From Hungateiclostridiaceae bacterium UBA3922 (GTDB lineage: Bacteria > Bacillota > Clostridia > Acetivibrionales > DTU013): 48,536 nucleotides of DNA. The translations under genes were made by a program, and so were the position numbers. Of the stretch, positions 42,544 to 48,536 are shown in pieces (position 1 is the stretch's first letter; each line of letters starts with the position of its first letter). The stretch is taken from assembly GCA_002386045.1 (NCBI GenBank), contig DGEQ01000079.1, positions 651 to 49,186 on the forward strand. Direction: 5' to 3'. Below the pieces are notes generated by a model. That model saw nothing but the letters and a program-made list of their open reading frames with translations, ran no database searches and was not told the origin of the DNA.

Positions 42544-43155
42544 CTACCTGCATCTTTTGAGCAGTTCCAGTACGGATTCCCCGAGTTTCGCGTTGCTGAC
42601 ATCTGTCGGCAGGCATATCTCAGGGTTTTTCGTGATATAGACATAAACCCCCTCCTGGGTCTTTGCTGTGGAATGCAGCATAACGTTCCTGCGGTCCCTG
42701 CAGTATATCGATATGCTGGGCCTGCCTTTCGAAAATCCTTTCCAGTCTGGTGCCCGGAGAAGCCTCATCAGCGTCGCGCTGTCAGCCGGCTTTCCGTTCC
42801 TGCACGATGCCATGGCTGACTTCACGGCCCGGCCGAGGTCATCGGCATTATATGGCATGTCCAGCCAAATTATATCGGCTGTTGCCTTCCCGGATCCGAA
42901 CAGGTCCGGGACGTAAGGAATAAGCACTGCATTGCGGTATCTGTCAAAAAAGACGCTCACATTGCCGCTGTCGATCACGTCCTGTGGACCGACTTTTTTT
43001 GTCCTGCCGGAAACGGCGGCGCCTTTTTTGCCGCTCTTCCTGCCCCCTGTGGAGATGTACAGCAGCGTGCCAAGCGCGGCTGTGGCTGCCGTGACCAGTA
43101 TTACCAGAAGCAGATACCGTGCATAGGTTGCGTCCATCCCCTTAGTCAACTCCAT
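42544..43155 (-). CDS. Single-pass membrane protein of unknown function
   Basis: Not recognised. About 197-203 residues with one N-terminal membrane segment (about 14-34), a basic Lys/Gly stretch (38-55) and a mixed alpha/beta domain with four Cys. The start is uncertain: ATG 43155 has no ribosome site, and ATG 43137 has AAGGGG directly adjacent. It ends 22 bases before a terminator and is therefore separate from the ABC operon. Confidence 0.6.
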   Translation of the reverse strand: MELTKGMDATYARYLLLVILVTAATAALGTLLYISTGGRKSGKKGAAVSGRTKKVGPQDVIDSGNVSVFFDRYRNAVLIPYVPDLFGSGKATADIIWLDMPYNADDLGRAVKSAMASCRNGKPADSATLMRLLRAPDWKGFSKGRPSISIYCRDRRNVMLHSTAKTQEGVYVYITKNPEICLPTDVSNAKLGESVLELLKRCR

Positions 43156-43511
43156 CCGCGGCCGATTTCATGGAACCCATCAATCATATTAGCATGAGCA
43201 CCCGGTACTTCACAACCTGCCGTTTCCACTTTTCCCGAAAGACGGCAGCGCCGGAAGATCCTTCGACGTACCGGTCCCGGTATGGGAACGGGCACTTTTG
43301 CCAAGGACCGTTCCCGCTTGCCGGAAACGTGATCAGGGACTGTACCGGAATAACCGAGTCAGGATATGTACTCAACGATGACCTGGCCCCGGCGGAAATG
43401 CTGGGCAAGAAGCTCCTCAATGATGTGGCGGACGAAATGCCGGGCAATTCCAAAAGTGAGCCCGAAAGTTCAGGCAGCGGCATCATGGAAATGTCCGGAA
43501 TGCTCTCCTGG
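43156..43511. other. 356 bases without a recognisable gene
   Basis: Open frames on both strands cross this stretch (43184-43552 minus, 43170-43808 plus), but they lack ribosome sites and show no familiar motifs. Nothing else, such as a repeat or RNA element, was seen. Confidence 0.5.
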
Positions 43512-43832
43512 TCATTGCCTGGCCAGGTATTCCCGGAACGGCGCGCTGTCATTGCAGAAAAGCATGAATATGTCCCTTATCACATCGTTGTGGTTAGCCT
43601 CAGTCACACGATACAGCCGTCCGTCATGGAGCTGTATGTACATGCTCAGCTGGAACCTGTCGCTGTTGTCTATGACAGCGCTTATGATATCCACCGCTTC
43701 TGCAGGCCTTGTATATTCATGGAACCAGCCTCCGGCATCATCGGCTATTTCCACGTCACGTTCATAATAGCTCCTGAGGAACCGTTTCAGTTCCCCTTCT
43801 TTCCTTGACCACAAATTGACCGTAAGACTCAT
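43512..43832 (-). CDS. Conserved clostridial protein of unknown function (106 aa)
   Basis: Small soluble protein, 106 residues, alpha/beta, acidic, starting MSLTVNLWSRKEGELKRFL. The middle AVDIISAVIDNSDRFQLSMY and the ending NHNDVIRDIFMLF look like a conserved family of clostridia with no assigned role. GGAG lies 7 bases before the ATG. A copy of the hairpin repeat stands directly upstream (43855-43910). Confidence 0.75.
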   Translation of the reverse strand: MSLTVNLWSRKEGELKRFLRSYYERDVEIADDAGGWFHEYTRPAEAVDIISAVIDNSDRFQLSMYIQLHDGRLYRVTEANHNDVIRDIFMLFCNDSAPFREYLARQ

Positions 43833-43854
43833 GTTTGTTCTCCTTTTCTAATGT

Positions 43855-43910
43855 AAGGGGGACACTCCTCAGCAGGGGAGTATTCCGCTGGGGCAGAGGA
43901 ATGTCCCCTT
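43855..43910. repeat. Hairpin repeat, copy C
   Basis: Arms AAGGGGGACACTCCTC (43855-43870) and GAGGAATGTCCCCTT (43896-43910) with one bulge and one wobble, loop of 25 bases. Same arm core (GACAYTYCTC / GAGRARTGTC) and loop length as copies A and B, 9.5 kb away. Confidence 0.7.
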
Positions 43911-44011
43911 CAGTATACAACATCGTCCGTCAAAGTGGGCGGATAATTTGAAAAAACCACGATGTAATTTATTCCATGCATCAGATGCTGCATGTAAAAT
44001 GGTCATCAGCC

Positions 44012-44041
44012 GTATGAATGATTCGGTTTTTACCCATAATA
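44012..44041 (+). promoter_or_regulatory. Candidate forespore (SigG/SigF-type) promoter
   Basis: GTATGA (44012-44017), 17-base spacer, CATAATA (44035-44041), close to the SigG consensus GNATGA-N18-CATNNTA, 38 bases before the lipoprotein start. Confidence 0.4.
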
Positions 44042-44078
44042 AAACAGCCGTCGTACACTCGCAATGGAGGTAATGGAA

Positions 44079-45047
44079 TTGTTCGGCCGTAATACTTTTG
44101 CATATGTTTTACTTACATCCCTGTTGCTCTCAATGCCGGCAGTGGTGTCGGGCTGCTCCGGCGGCAGCGGCCGGCAGCAGGGCGAACAGCTCAAGGCAGC
44201 CCAGGAAAAAATGACGGAGGAAAAGGAATCGGAAAAGCTGAAAAAGCTGGAGGCAAAAATCGAGAGCCTTTTCGAAACACTGGGCGGTCCGGCAATGAAG
44301 ACCGAAACAGGTGAAAAACAGGAAGACCGGCAGCATGAAGAGCATGGTAAGCAATCACATGGCCAGGGAGACAGCCGGCAGGAAAGCGAAAACAAACAGC
44401 AGGAAAGCGGGCAGAAAGAAGACGGAAAGCAGGAAAACGAACAGCAGAAAAACGGGAAGGAAAGCGGCCGGAAAGGCAGCCAGGATCATGGCGGGCAAAA
44501 GGAAGACAAGCAGAAAGAAGAAGACAAATGGAAGGAAGTCGACAAAATCATAAACGACCTCCACTACCTGTGGAATGACCTGATGCCCGAGATCACAAAA
44601 AAAGGCGCCGACATGAAGCTTTCAGATGCCTTTGCAGGGTCGCTGAACAGCCTTACGACCAAGGCAGGGTCCAGGGACAGGGACAAAGTCATGGCGGCAG
44701 CCAACAGGCTGTACTCACACATACCGGACCTGTTTTCCCTTTATCGCCTGAAAATGTCTCCTGAACTGAAAAGAATGGTGTACTATACGAGGAATATCGT
44801 ACTGGGATCAGAAAAGGATGCCTGGGAACAGACAGGCAAGGACATGGAGTCCCTTGAAAAATCCTGGTCACTGCTAAGGAACACGCTGGAGGAAGAGCAG
44901 AAAAAAATCGGCGACAAGCTGGATCTTTCGATTTACGAACTGAAAAAGGTAGTATCTGAAAAAAACGGGCAGCTTGCCGTCATAAAGGGCAGGATCGTAC
45001 TGAACAACATCAGCGGGCTCGCAGAATCATACGAGAAAAAGATATAG
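44079..45047 (+). CDS. Lipoprotein with Gln/Lys/Glu-rich region
   Basis: 322 residues from TTG 44079 (GGAGG 8 bases upstream; ATG 44064 and 44073 are upstream alternatives). A signal peptide ends in the lipobox AVVSGC (Cys26), so it is an outer-face lipoprotein. Residues about 35-65 are a charged coiled coil, about 75-150 an imperfect repeat of Gln, Lys, Glu, Gly and Ser, and 150-320 a helical domain (DKIINDLHYLWNDLMPEI and later helices). The low-complexity part could be a spacer in the envelope. No known family. A SigG-like promoter hints at a sporulation or germination role. Confidence 0.78.
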   Translation: MFGRNTFAYVLLTSLLLSMPAVVSGCSGGSGRQQGEQLKAAQEKMTEEKESEKLKKLEAKIESLFETLGGPAMKTETGEKQEDRQHEEHGKQSHGQGDSRQESENKQQESGQKEDGKQENEQQKNGKESGRKGSQDHGGQKEDKQKEEDKWKEVDKIINDLHYLWNDLMPEITKKGADMKLSDAFAGSLNSLTTKAGSRDRDKVMAAANRLYSHIPDLFSLYRLKMSPELKRMVYYTRNIVLGSEKDAWEQTGKDMESLEKSWSLLRNTLEEEQKKIGDKLDLSIYELKKVVSEKNGQLAVIKGRIVLNNISGLAESYEKKI

Positions 45048-45065
45048 GCCGGCCTGTTTAAGCAA

Positions 45066-45086
45066 AGCGCCTTCAGTTCAGGCGCT
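45066..45086 (-). terminator. Hairpin overlapping the stop of the ferritin-like gene
   Basis: AGCGCCT/AGGCGCT 7-bp stem, loop 7, with the TGA stop inside and TTTGCTT following on the minus strand. Confidence 0.5.
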
Positions 45087-45549
45087 CCTGTTTCTGGTCC
45101 TTGTTTTCCCGTTTCAGTTTTTCCTGCATGATTTCCATCATTGCTATAAGATGCTCTCGGTCCTTCTGCAGGATCCTTCCGACAAGGTCCGCACTTTCGG
45201 GGTCAAGATCGCCTTTCACGATCTCCTCTACCATTTTCACTCCCTTGTCTTCTCCGTAATAAGCTTTCTTGAGTATTTCTTCGGAATCTTTCCCTTTTGT
45301 CTCAAGCTCCAGCATGACCTGCGAGAACATGCCCTGTATGCCCGTCCCCTTGCCGGGGACCGCACCAAGGCTCCTGATCCTCTCTCGCAGCAGTTCGGCA
45401 TGCTCCTTGTGATCAGCCCTGAATTGCTCGAAAATCCGCCTGATCTTTTCGTCATCGGCATGTGCTATAAACAGGTCGTATGACTCAGCAGCCATCAGTT
45501 CACCACTGAGCATGGTACTTAGTTCTTTTACGGTAGTTTGAGTATCCAC
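45073..45549 (-). CDS. Ferritin-like four-helix protein
   Basis: 158 residues, all-helical, with the di-iron-type pattern: SGELMAAESYDLF, then DHKEHAELLRERI (ExxH-like), later EDKGVKMVEEIVKG and KDREHLIAMMEIM. This fits the ferritin/rubrerythrin-like superfamily (DUF2383-like), though without the rubredoxin domain. The protein may bind iron or protect against peroxide; not proven. Of three in-frame GTG codons, 45549 is best placed after AAGGGTGG. Confidence 0.7.
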   Translation of the reverse strand: MDTQTTVKELSTMLSGELMAAESYDLFIAHADDEKIRRIFEQFRADHKEHAELLRERIRSLGAVPGKGTGIQGMFSQVMLELETKGKDSEEILKKAYYGEDKGVKMVEEIVKGDLDPESADLVGRILQKDREHLIAMMEIMQEKLKRENKDQKQERLN

Positions 45550-45606
45550 AGGCACCACCCTTATCTTATGGAATGATGATCATATCACTCCATAGTGTGC
45601 CCATGT

Positions 45607-46017
45607 TCACTCAGTATATTGCCTGAGGAAATCCGGCATTTTTTCCGCCGGCCCGTTGAGGGTAATGAAGAACAGGGTCTTATGGTTTTCCGCAAGCACC
45701 TTCAGCTTTTTGAAGAATGATTCGAATTCCTCGATATTCTCTTTCGTGATGAAGTTGATCCTGTCGATGAAGATCCCCTCGATATCGTAATCCTGGGAGA
45801 GGATCCCGCATATGAACCCGAAAAAGCTTTCATGGTTTAGCGGAGGGTATTCCGACACGTTCACGAACCTTATCCTGTGCGAAAGGTCATATATGAGTTT
45901 CGTACTGTCATCTATGAATACCACCGTGCCTTTCGCCTGCTTAGCCATCCTGTTGGCTGAATCGACAAGCAGCTTCGTCTTGCCCGTGCCCTTCGGGCCG
46001 TATATGACTTTTATCAT
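45607..46017 (-). CDS. Small P-loop NTPase, unknown role
   Basis: 136 residues. Walker A YGPKGTGKTKLL (6-17) and a hydrophobic Walker B-like strand IEGIFIDRINF are present; the sensor-like strand FFITLNGP follows. Small size suggests a minimal AAA/RecA-like fold. It lies 60 bases after the SSB-like gene, separated by a hairpin, and may be expressed partly by read-through. No named family. Confidence 0.75.
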   Translation of the reverse strand: MIKVIYGPKGTGKTKLLVDSANRMAKQAKGTVVFIDDSTKLIYDLSHRIRFVNVSEYPPLNHESFFGFICGILSQDYDIEGIFIDRINFITKENIEEFESFFKKLKVLAENHKTLFFITLNGPAEKMPDFLRQYTE

Positions 46018-46050
46018 CCCACCATGCCTTCCCTTTTCTTTATAGTAAAC

Positions 46051-46072
46051 TAAAAGCCGGTTTTCACCGGCT
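46051..46072 (-). terminator. Terminator of the SSB-like gene
   Basis: AGCCGGT/ACCGGCT stem with GAAA-type loop and TTTAG on the minus strand. Confidence 0.65.
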
Positions 46073-46076
46073 CATC

Positions 46077-46745
46077 TTACGTCTTCGGGCTGTCACCGCT
46101 GCCGGGGCTTTCCTTGTCCCGCTCCACCACTTCCATTTTCGATATCGATACTTCATATGCCACCTTGGTCACTACTTCGCCCGACTCGTATTTTTTCTGG
46201 TATTCCCTGCTCTGTATCCTTCCCCAGATCTTTATATTGTCTCCTACGTTGAGCTTCTCGGAGAACCTGGCATTCCGGCCCCATGCGATGCATGGTATGT
46301 AATCCGACTTGTTGTAGGGGCGATTGACAGCCAGCAATATGTCGGTTATCTCTCTGCCGAACGGCGTTGTCCTGTAGATCGGTTTCTTGCATATGAAACC
46401 GTTCAGGAATATCTGGTTCGGATTTTTCACCTTCTTGTCATCATCAAGGAACGTGATCTCTCTTGCGAAAACAGTCAAAAGAAGCTTGTTGCCTTCACTG
46501 GTGTAGCTGTTGTAAGAACGGAACTGTCCCTCCACCTCGACGAGTGTTCCCGGTGTGAGCCTTTCCTTGCTCGTAAGCCTTTCTGATATGGTTACGGGTA
46601 TCACATCGCAGCTCTCGCTCAGCCTGGGCACTTCAAGCATGAAACTGTAAAACCCTTCACCGTACACGGCGTGACTGAACTCGACATTGGAAACGACTTT
46701 CCCGGCAACAGTCGCCATGTTGTTCTCTATTATGTTTCCGACCAT
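46077..46745 (-). CDS. SSB-like protein with two OB folds
   Basis: 222 residues. Residues 11-100 and 110-207 look like two OB folds: the first has MATVAGKVVSNVEFSH and LVEVEGQFRSYNSYT, the second NQIFLNGFICKKPIYRTTP, DILLAVNRPYNKSDYIPCIA, WGRNARFSEKL and IKIWGRIQSREYQ, which is the strand pattern of single-stranded DNA-binding proteins. True SSB has one OB fold and an acidic tail ending in DDIPF, absent here. It may be a second, specialised SSB. ATG 46745 has a G-rich tract upstream; ATG 46718 is an alternative. Confidence 0.8.
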   Translation of the reverse strand: MVGNIIENNMATVAGKVVSNVEFSHAVYGEGFYSFMLEVPRLSESCDVIPVTISERLTSKERLTPGTLVEVEGQFRSYNSYTSEGNKLLLTVFAREITFLDDDKKVKNPNQIFLNGFICKKPIYRTTPFGREITDILLAVNRPYNKSDYIPCIAWGRNARFSEKLNVGDNIKIWGRIQSREYQKKYESGEVVTKVAYEVSISKMEVVERDKESPGSGDSPKT

Positions 46746-46857
46746 CCGCCCCCACTCTCCTCTCGGTTCATCTGTGCATCGCTGGATTTATCTAATGTAT
46801 GTTTATTCGAGAACGGCTTGTTTTAGAATCAAAATGACTGCCAGGCTGTCAAGTTAT

Positions 46858-46885
46858 ATTATATTACATATTTTGCAACTTGCAA
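46858..46885 (-). promoter_or_regulatory. Promoter of the SSB-like gene
   Basis: Minus strand TTGCAA (46880-46885), 16-base spacer, TATAAT (46858-46863); leader of about 105 bases. Confidence 0.5.
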
Positions 46886-46897
46886 ATCCCCAAAATA

Positions 46898-47536
46898 TTA
46901 TTGGTCCGGGTCAAAGCCGATTACGATGGAAAAAGCGGCGGCCGCCAGGAGGTCGTGGCTGTCGTATCCGCCTGCATCGAGACGCATTTTATATTCCTGG
47001 GGTCCTACAACCTTGCCGTCCTTCGTGGATACCGATCTCTGGAGGCAGCATATGAATCCGTCTTCCGATACGGTGTCGCCGATGCTGGACGTGGTAACGC
47101 AGGCCTTAGTGTTGAACCCGTAAGTTATGAACCTGTGTTTCATGCCCTCGAGAATCTTTATGAGTTCACCGTCGTCTACGTTTACTATGGCGACGCCCCT
47201 GTCGTCCAGGAGGGAAAACACTCTTTTCACACAGTCCGACAAGGCTCTTTGGCTGTTTTTGCAGAAATGTGTCCTGCCTGCATATATCAGTATATCGAAC
47301 CTGATATCGTCAGGCAGGAGCTTGTCTATCCCAGGAATGTTCATTTTCAGGATCAGCACGCTCACGTTGTTCTTCTCAAGCTCGTTTACATAAGCGCTCA
47401 ACATCCTGCTGTCGATCCCCGGCAGGCCCGCAGGGTCAATGATGCTGGCTTTTTCTCCTTTTGACGCAAGCATGGAACTGATTATTCCGGCAGGCTGCCA
47501 TTTGCCTTCGCTGCCAAGGATACCCACAATTAGCAT
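46898..47536 (-). CDS. Mur-ligase-like protein with degenerate ATP loop
   Basis: 212 residues. The N-terminus VGILGSEGKWQPAG (4-17) mirrors the GTNGKTTT loop of Mur ligases but keeps only the Gly-Lys. GRTHFCKNSQRALSDCVKRV, RGVAIVNVDDGE, FITYG and the end YDSHDLLAAAAFSIVIGFD match the order of Mur central-domain blocks (xxHLDxHG, GVAVINxDD, TYG, GxHNxxNALAA). The C-terminal ligase domain is missing. This looks like a Mur-derived pseudoenzyme or a cofactor/peptide-binding relative. ATG 47536 has GGGGT 7 bases upstream. Function not known. Confidence 0.72.
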   Translation of the reverse strand: MLIVGILGSEGKWQPAGIISSMLASKGEKASIIDPAGLPGIDSRMLSAYVNELEKNNVSVLILKMNIPGIDKLLPDDIRFDILIYAGRTHFCKNSQRALSDCVKRVFSLLDDRGVAIVNVDDGELIKILEGMKHRFITYGFNTKACVTTSSIGDTVSEDGFICCLQRSVSTKDGKVVGPQEYKMRLDAGGYDSHDLLAAAAFSIVIGFDPDQ

Positions 47537-47608
47537 TATTTCAACCCCATCGGTCGGAAAATCGGGAAACACACTCCTATGATATGCTTTTTCAGCATTT
47601 TTATGTGT

Positions 47609-48373
47609 TTACGGGGCTTTTTTCTGACGCCCTTCGTGGTCGATCATGTAGTTTTCTCTTAGAATTAGACGGGAAACCGGCACCAGTTTATATCCTGCCG
47701 ACTTCAGTTCTTCAATGATCCCTGGCAACAGCGCGGCGGTATGTGGGGTGTCGTTATGGAACAGTATTATGGAACCGTTCCTGACCCTGGAGCGTATCCT
47801 CTGCATGATCTCCTCCCTGCTTATGCCTGGTTTCCAGTCCAGTGAATCGACGTCCCACTGGATCGTAAAATAGCCGAGCTTGCGGGCTTCCTGGATGAGG
47901 GAGTTGTTGTAGTCCCCGTAAGGCGCCCTGAAAAGGTCGCACTTTTGCCCCGTTATCCTCTCGATCGCATCACCGCATTTCTTTATTTCACTGCTCTGCA
48001 TTTCGCTGCCAAGGCTCCCCATCCTGAAGTGCGAATAAGAGTGGTTGGCGACATCGTGGCCCTCCATGGCCATAGCCTTTACCATCTCCTGGTTCTTTTC
48101 GGCCCAATGCCCCACCAGGAAAAAAGTCGCCCTGACATCTGCCTCCTTCAGCGTATCCAGTATCTGCGGGATGTCGTCGGCGCCCCAGGCGCAGTCAAAT
48201 GTTATCGCAGCCAGTTTCTCATCCGTTTCGACCGAATAAATGGGGATTTCTCTCTTCGATGCAAGAACCTCCACAAAATCCATATGGGACACAGACAGGA
48301 ATATGAGCAGACAAATGCCTGCCAGCAGCAGACATGCCAGGACCCTTTTCCTGTCGACGACACATAGCTTCAT
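47609..48373 (-). CDS. pdaB: PdaB-like polysaccharide deacetylase (CE4)
   Basis: 254 residues: signal anchor (10-29) and an extracytoplasmic NodB domain. AAITFDCAWGADDIPQIL (catalytic Asp60; the metal Asp of TFDD is Cys61, as Ala in other PdaB), ATFFLVGHWAEKN, HSYSH (metal His111 and His115), FRAPYGDYN and LFHN are present. PdaB-type proteins are sporulation deacetylases that maintain spore cortex; this supports a spore-forming host. GGAGG lies 9 bases before the ATG. It stands alone; the following 160 bases to the window end show no gene. Confidence 0.88.
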   Translation of the reverse strand: MKLCVVDRKRVLACLLLAGICLLIFLSVSHMDFVEVLASKREIPIYSVETDEKLAAITFDCAWGADDIPQILDTLKEADVRATFFLVGHWAEKNQEMVKAMAMEGHDVANHSYSHFRMGSLGSEMQSSEIKKCGDAIERITGQKCDLFRAPYGDYNNSLIQEARKLGYFTIQWDVDSLDWKPGISREEIMQRIRSRVRNGSIILFHNDTPHTAALLPGIIEELKSAGYKLVPVSRLILRENYMIDHEGRQKKAP

Positions 48374-48536
48374 TGCATGCTACCTCCGCAAAGGCAGGTG
48401 ATTTCCCCTAATATATTATTTTCACCCTGCCGGCGTTATGCAGAAAAAACAGAGGAGCCGATGCCGCCGGACGGTCAACGGACCGCCGGAACCGTTTCGG
48501 CACCTGCTCCACTGTTACATGATGGAGGGTCTGTCT

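Noticed and set aside
43170..43808. Plus-strand frame over 43.2-43.8 kb, and the minus frame 43184-43552
   Set aside because: No ribosome sites, no motifs, and overlap with the better supported gene at 43512-43832.

Overview
The window is one contiguous piece of chromosome from a spore-forming, anaerobic Gram-positive bacterium of the class Clostridia. This is inferred from ylbJ, spoVM and a PdaB-type deacetylase (sporulation), a four-subunit 2-oxoacid:ferredoxin oxidoreductase, acetate-forming pta-ackA, C+ forms of ribosomal proteins L28 and L32, and an Agr-type peptide quorum-sensing locus. Codon choice is AGG/ATA rich, TTG and GTG starts are frequent, and Shine-Dalgarno sites are strong (GGAGG). 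There is no phage, IS transposase, CRISPR array or rRNA; one tRNA-Ala (CGC) is present.

Layout. 1-6,070: 3' part of ilvE, then ylbJ (plus), meeting a minus-strand block recG-rsmD-coaD-coiled-coil protein. 6,560-11,340: rpmB (plus), the 23-codon spoVM, a membrane GAF-GGDEF diguanylate cyclase and a large FtsA-like protein. 11,340-14,630: a complete Agr-like system (LytTR regulator and GHKL kinase on plus, agrB-agrD convergent on minus) and a small unknown gene. 14,660-18,740: stand-alone MurG, YbdG-type mechanosensitive channel, DUF47 protein and Pit phosphate transporter. 18,990-21,090: tRNA-Ala, bioY with a BirA-type operator, CapA-like protein. 21,170-26,040: possible small RNA, ymaF, korDABC, a P-loop ATPase and tcdA. 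26,042-34,205: membrane-anchored unknown, phosphoglycerate mutase-like enzyme, CuZn SOD, then DUF512-der-plsY-gpsA. 34,260-37,600: hairpin repeats, yceD-rpmF, pta-ackA. 37,754-42,520: a minus-strand cassette of ABC ATPase, ABC permease, membrane-anchored HExxH protein, OmpR-type regulator and sensor kinase, with regulator-box-like direct repeats and a perfect 14-bp dyad at its front. 42,544-48,536: unknown membrane protein, conserved unknown, Q/K/E-rich lipoprotein, ferritin-like protein, P-loop protein, tandem OB-fold SSB-like protein, a degenerate Mur-ligase-like protein and a PdaB-like deacetylase.

Most genes are housekeeping. The parts that deserve attention are the Agr locus with an unusual predicted ring, the ABC/HExxH/two-component cassette, the Mur-ligase-like pseudoenzyme near an SSB-like protein, the FtsA-like protein with long C-terminal repeats, the structured transcript upstream of capA, and a dispersed hairpin repeat found at two loci, one copy of which supplies a -35 box.
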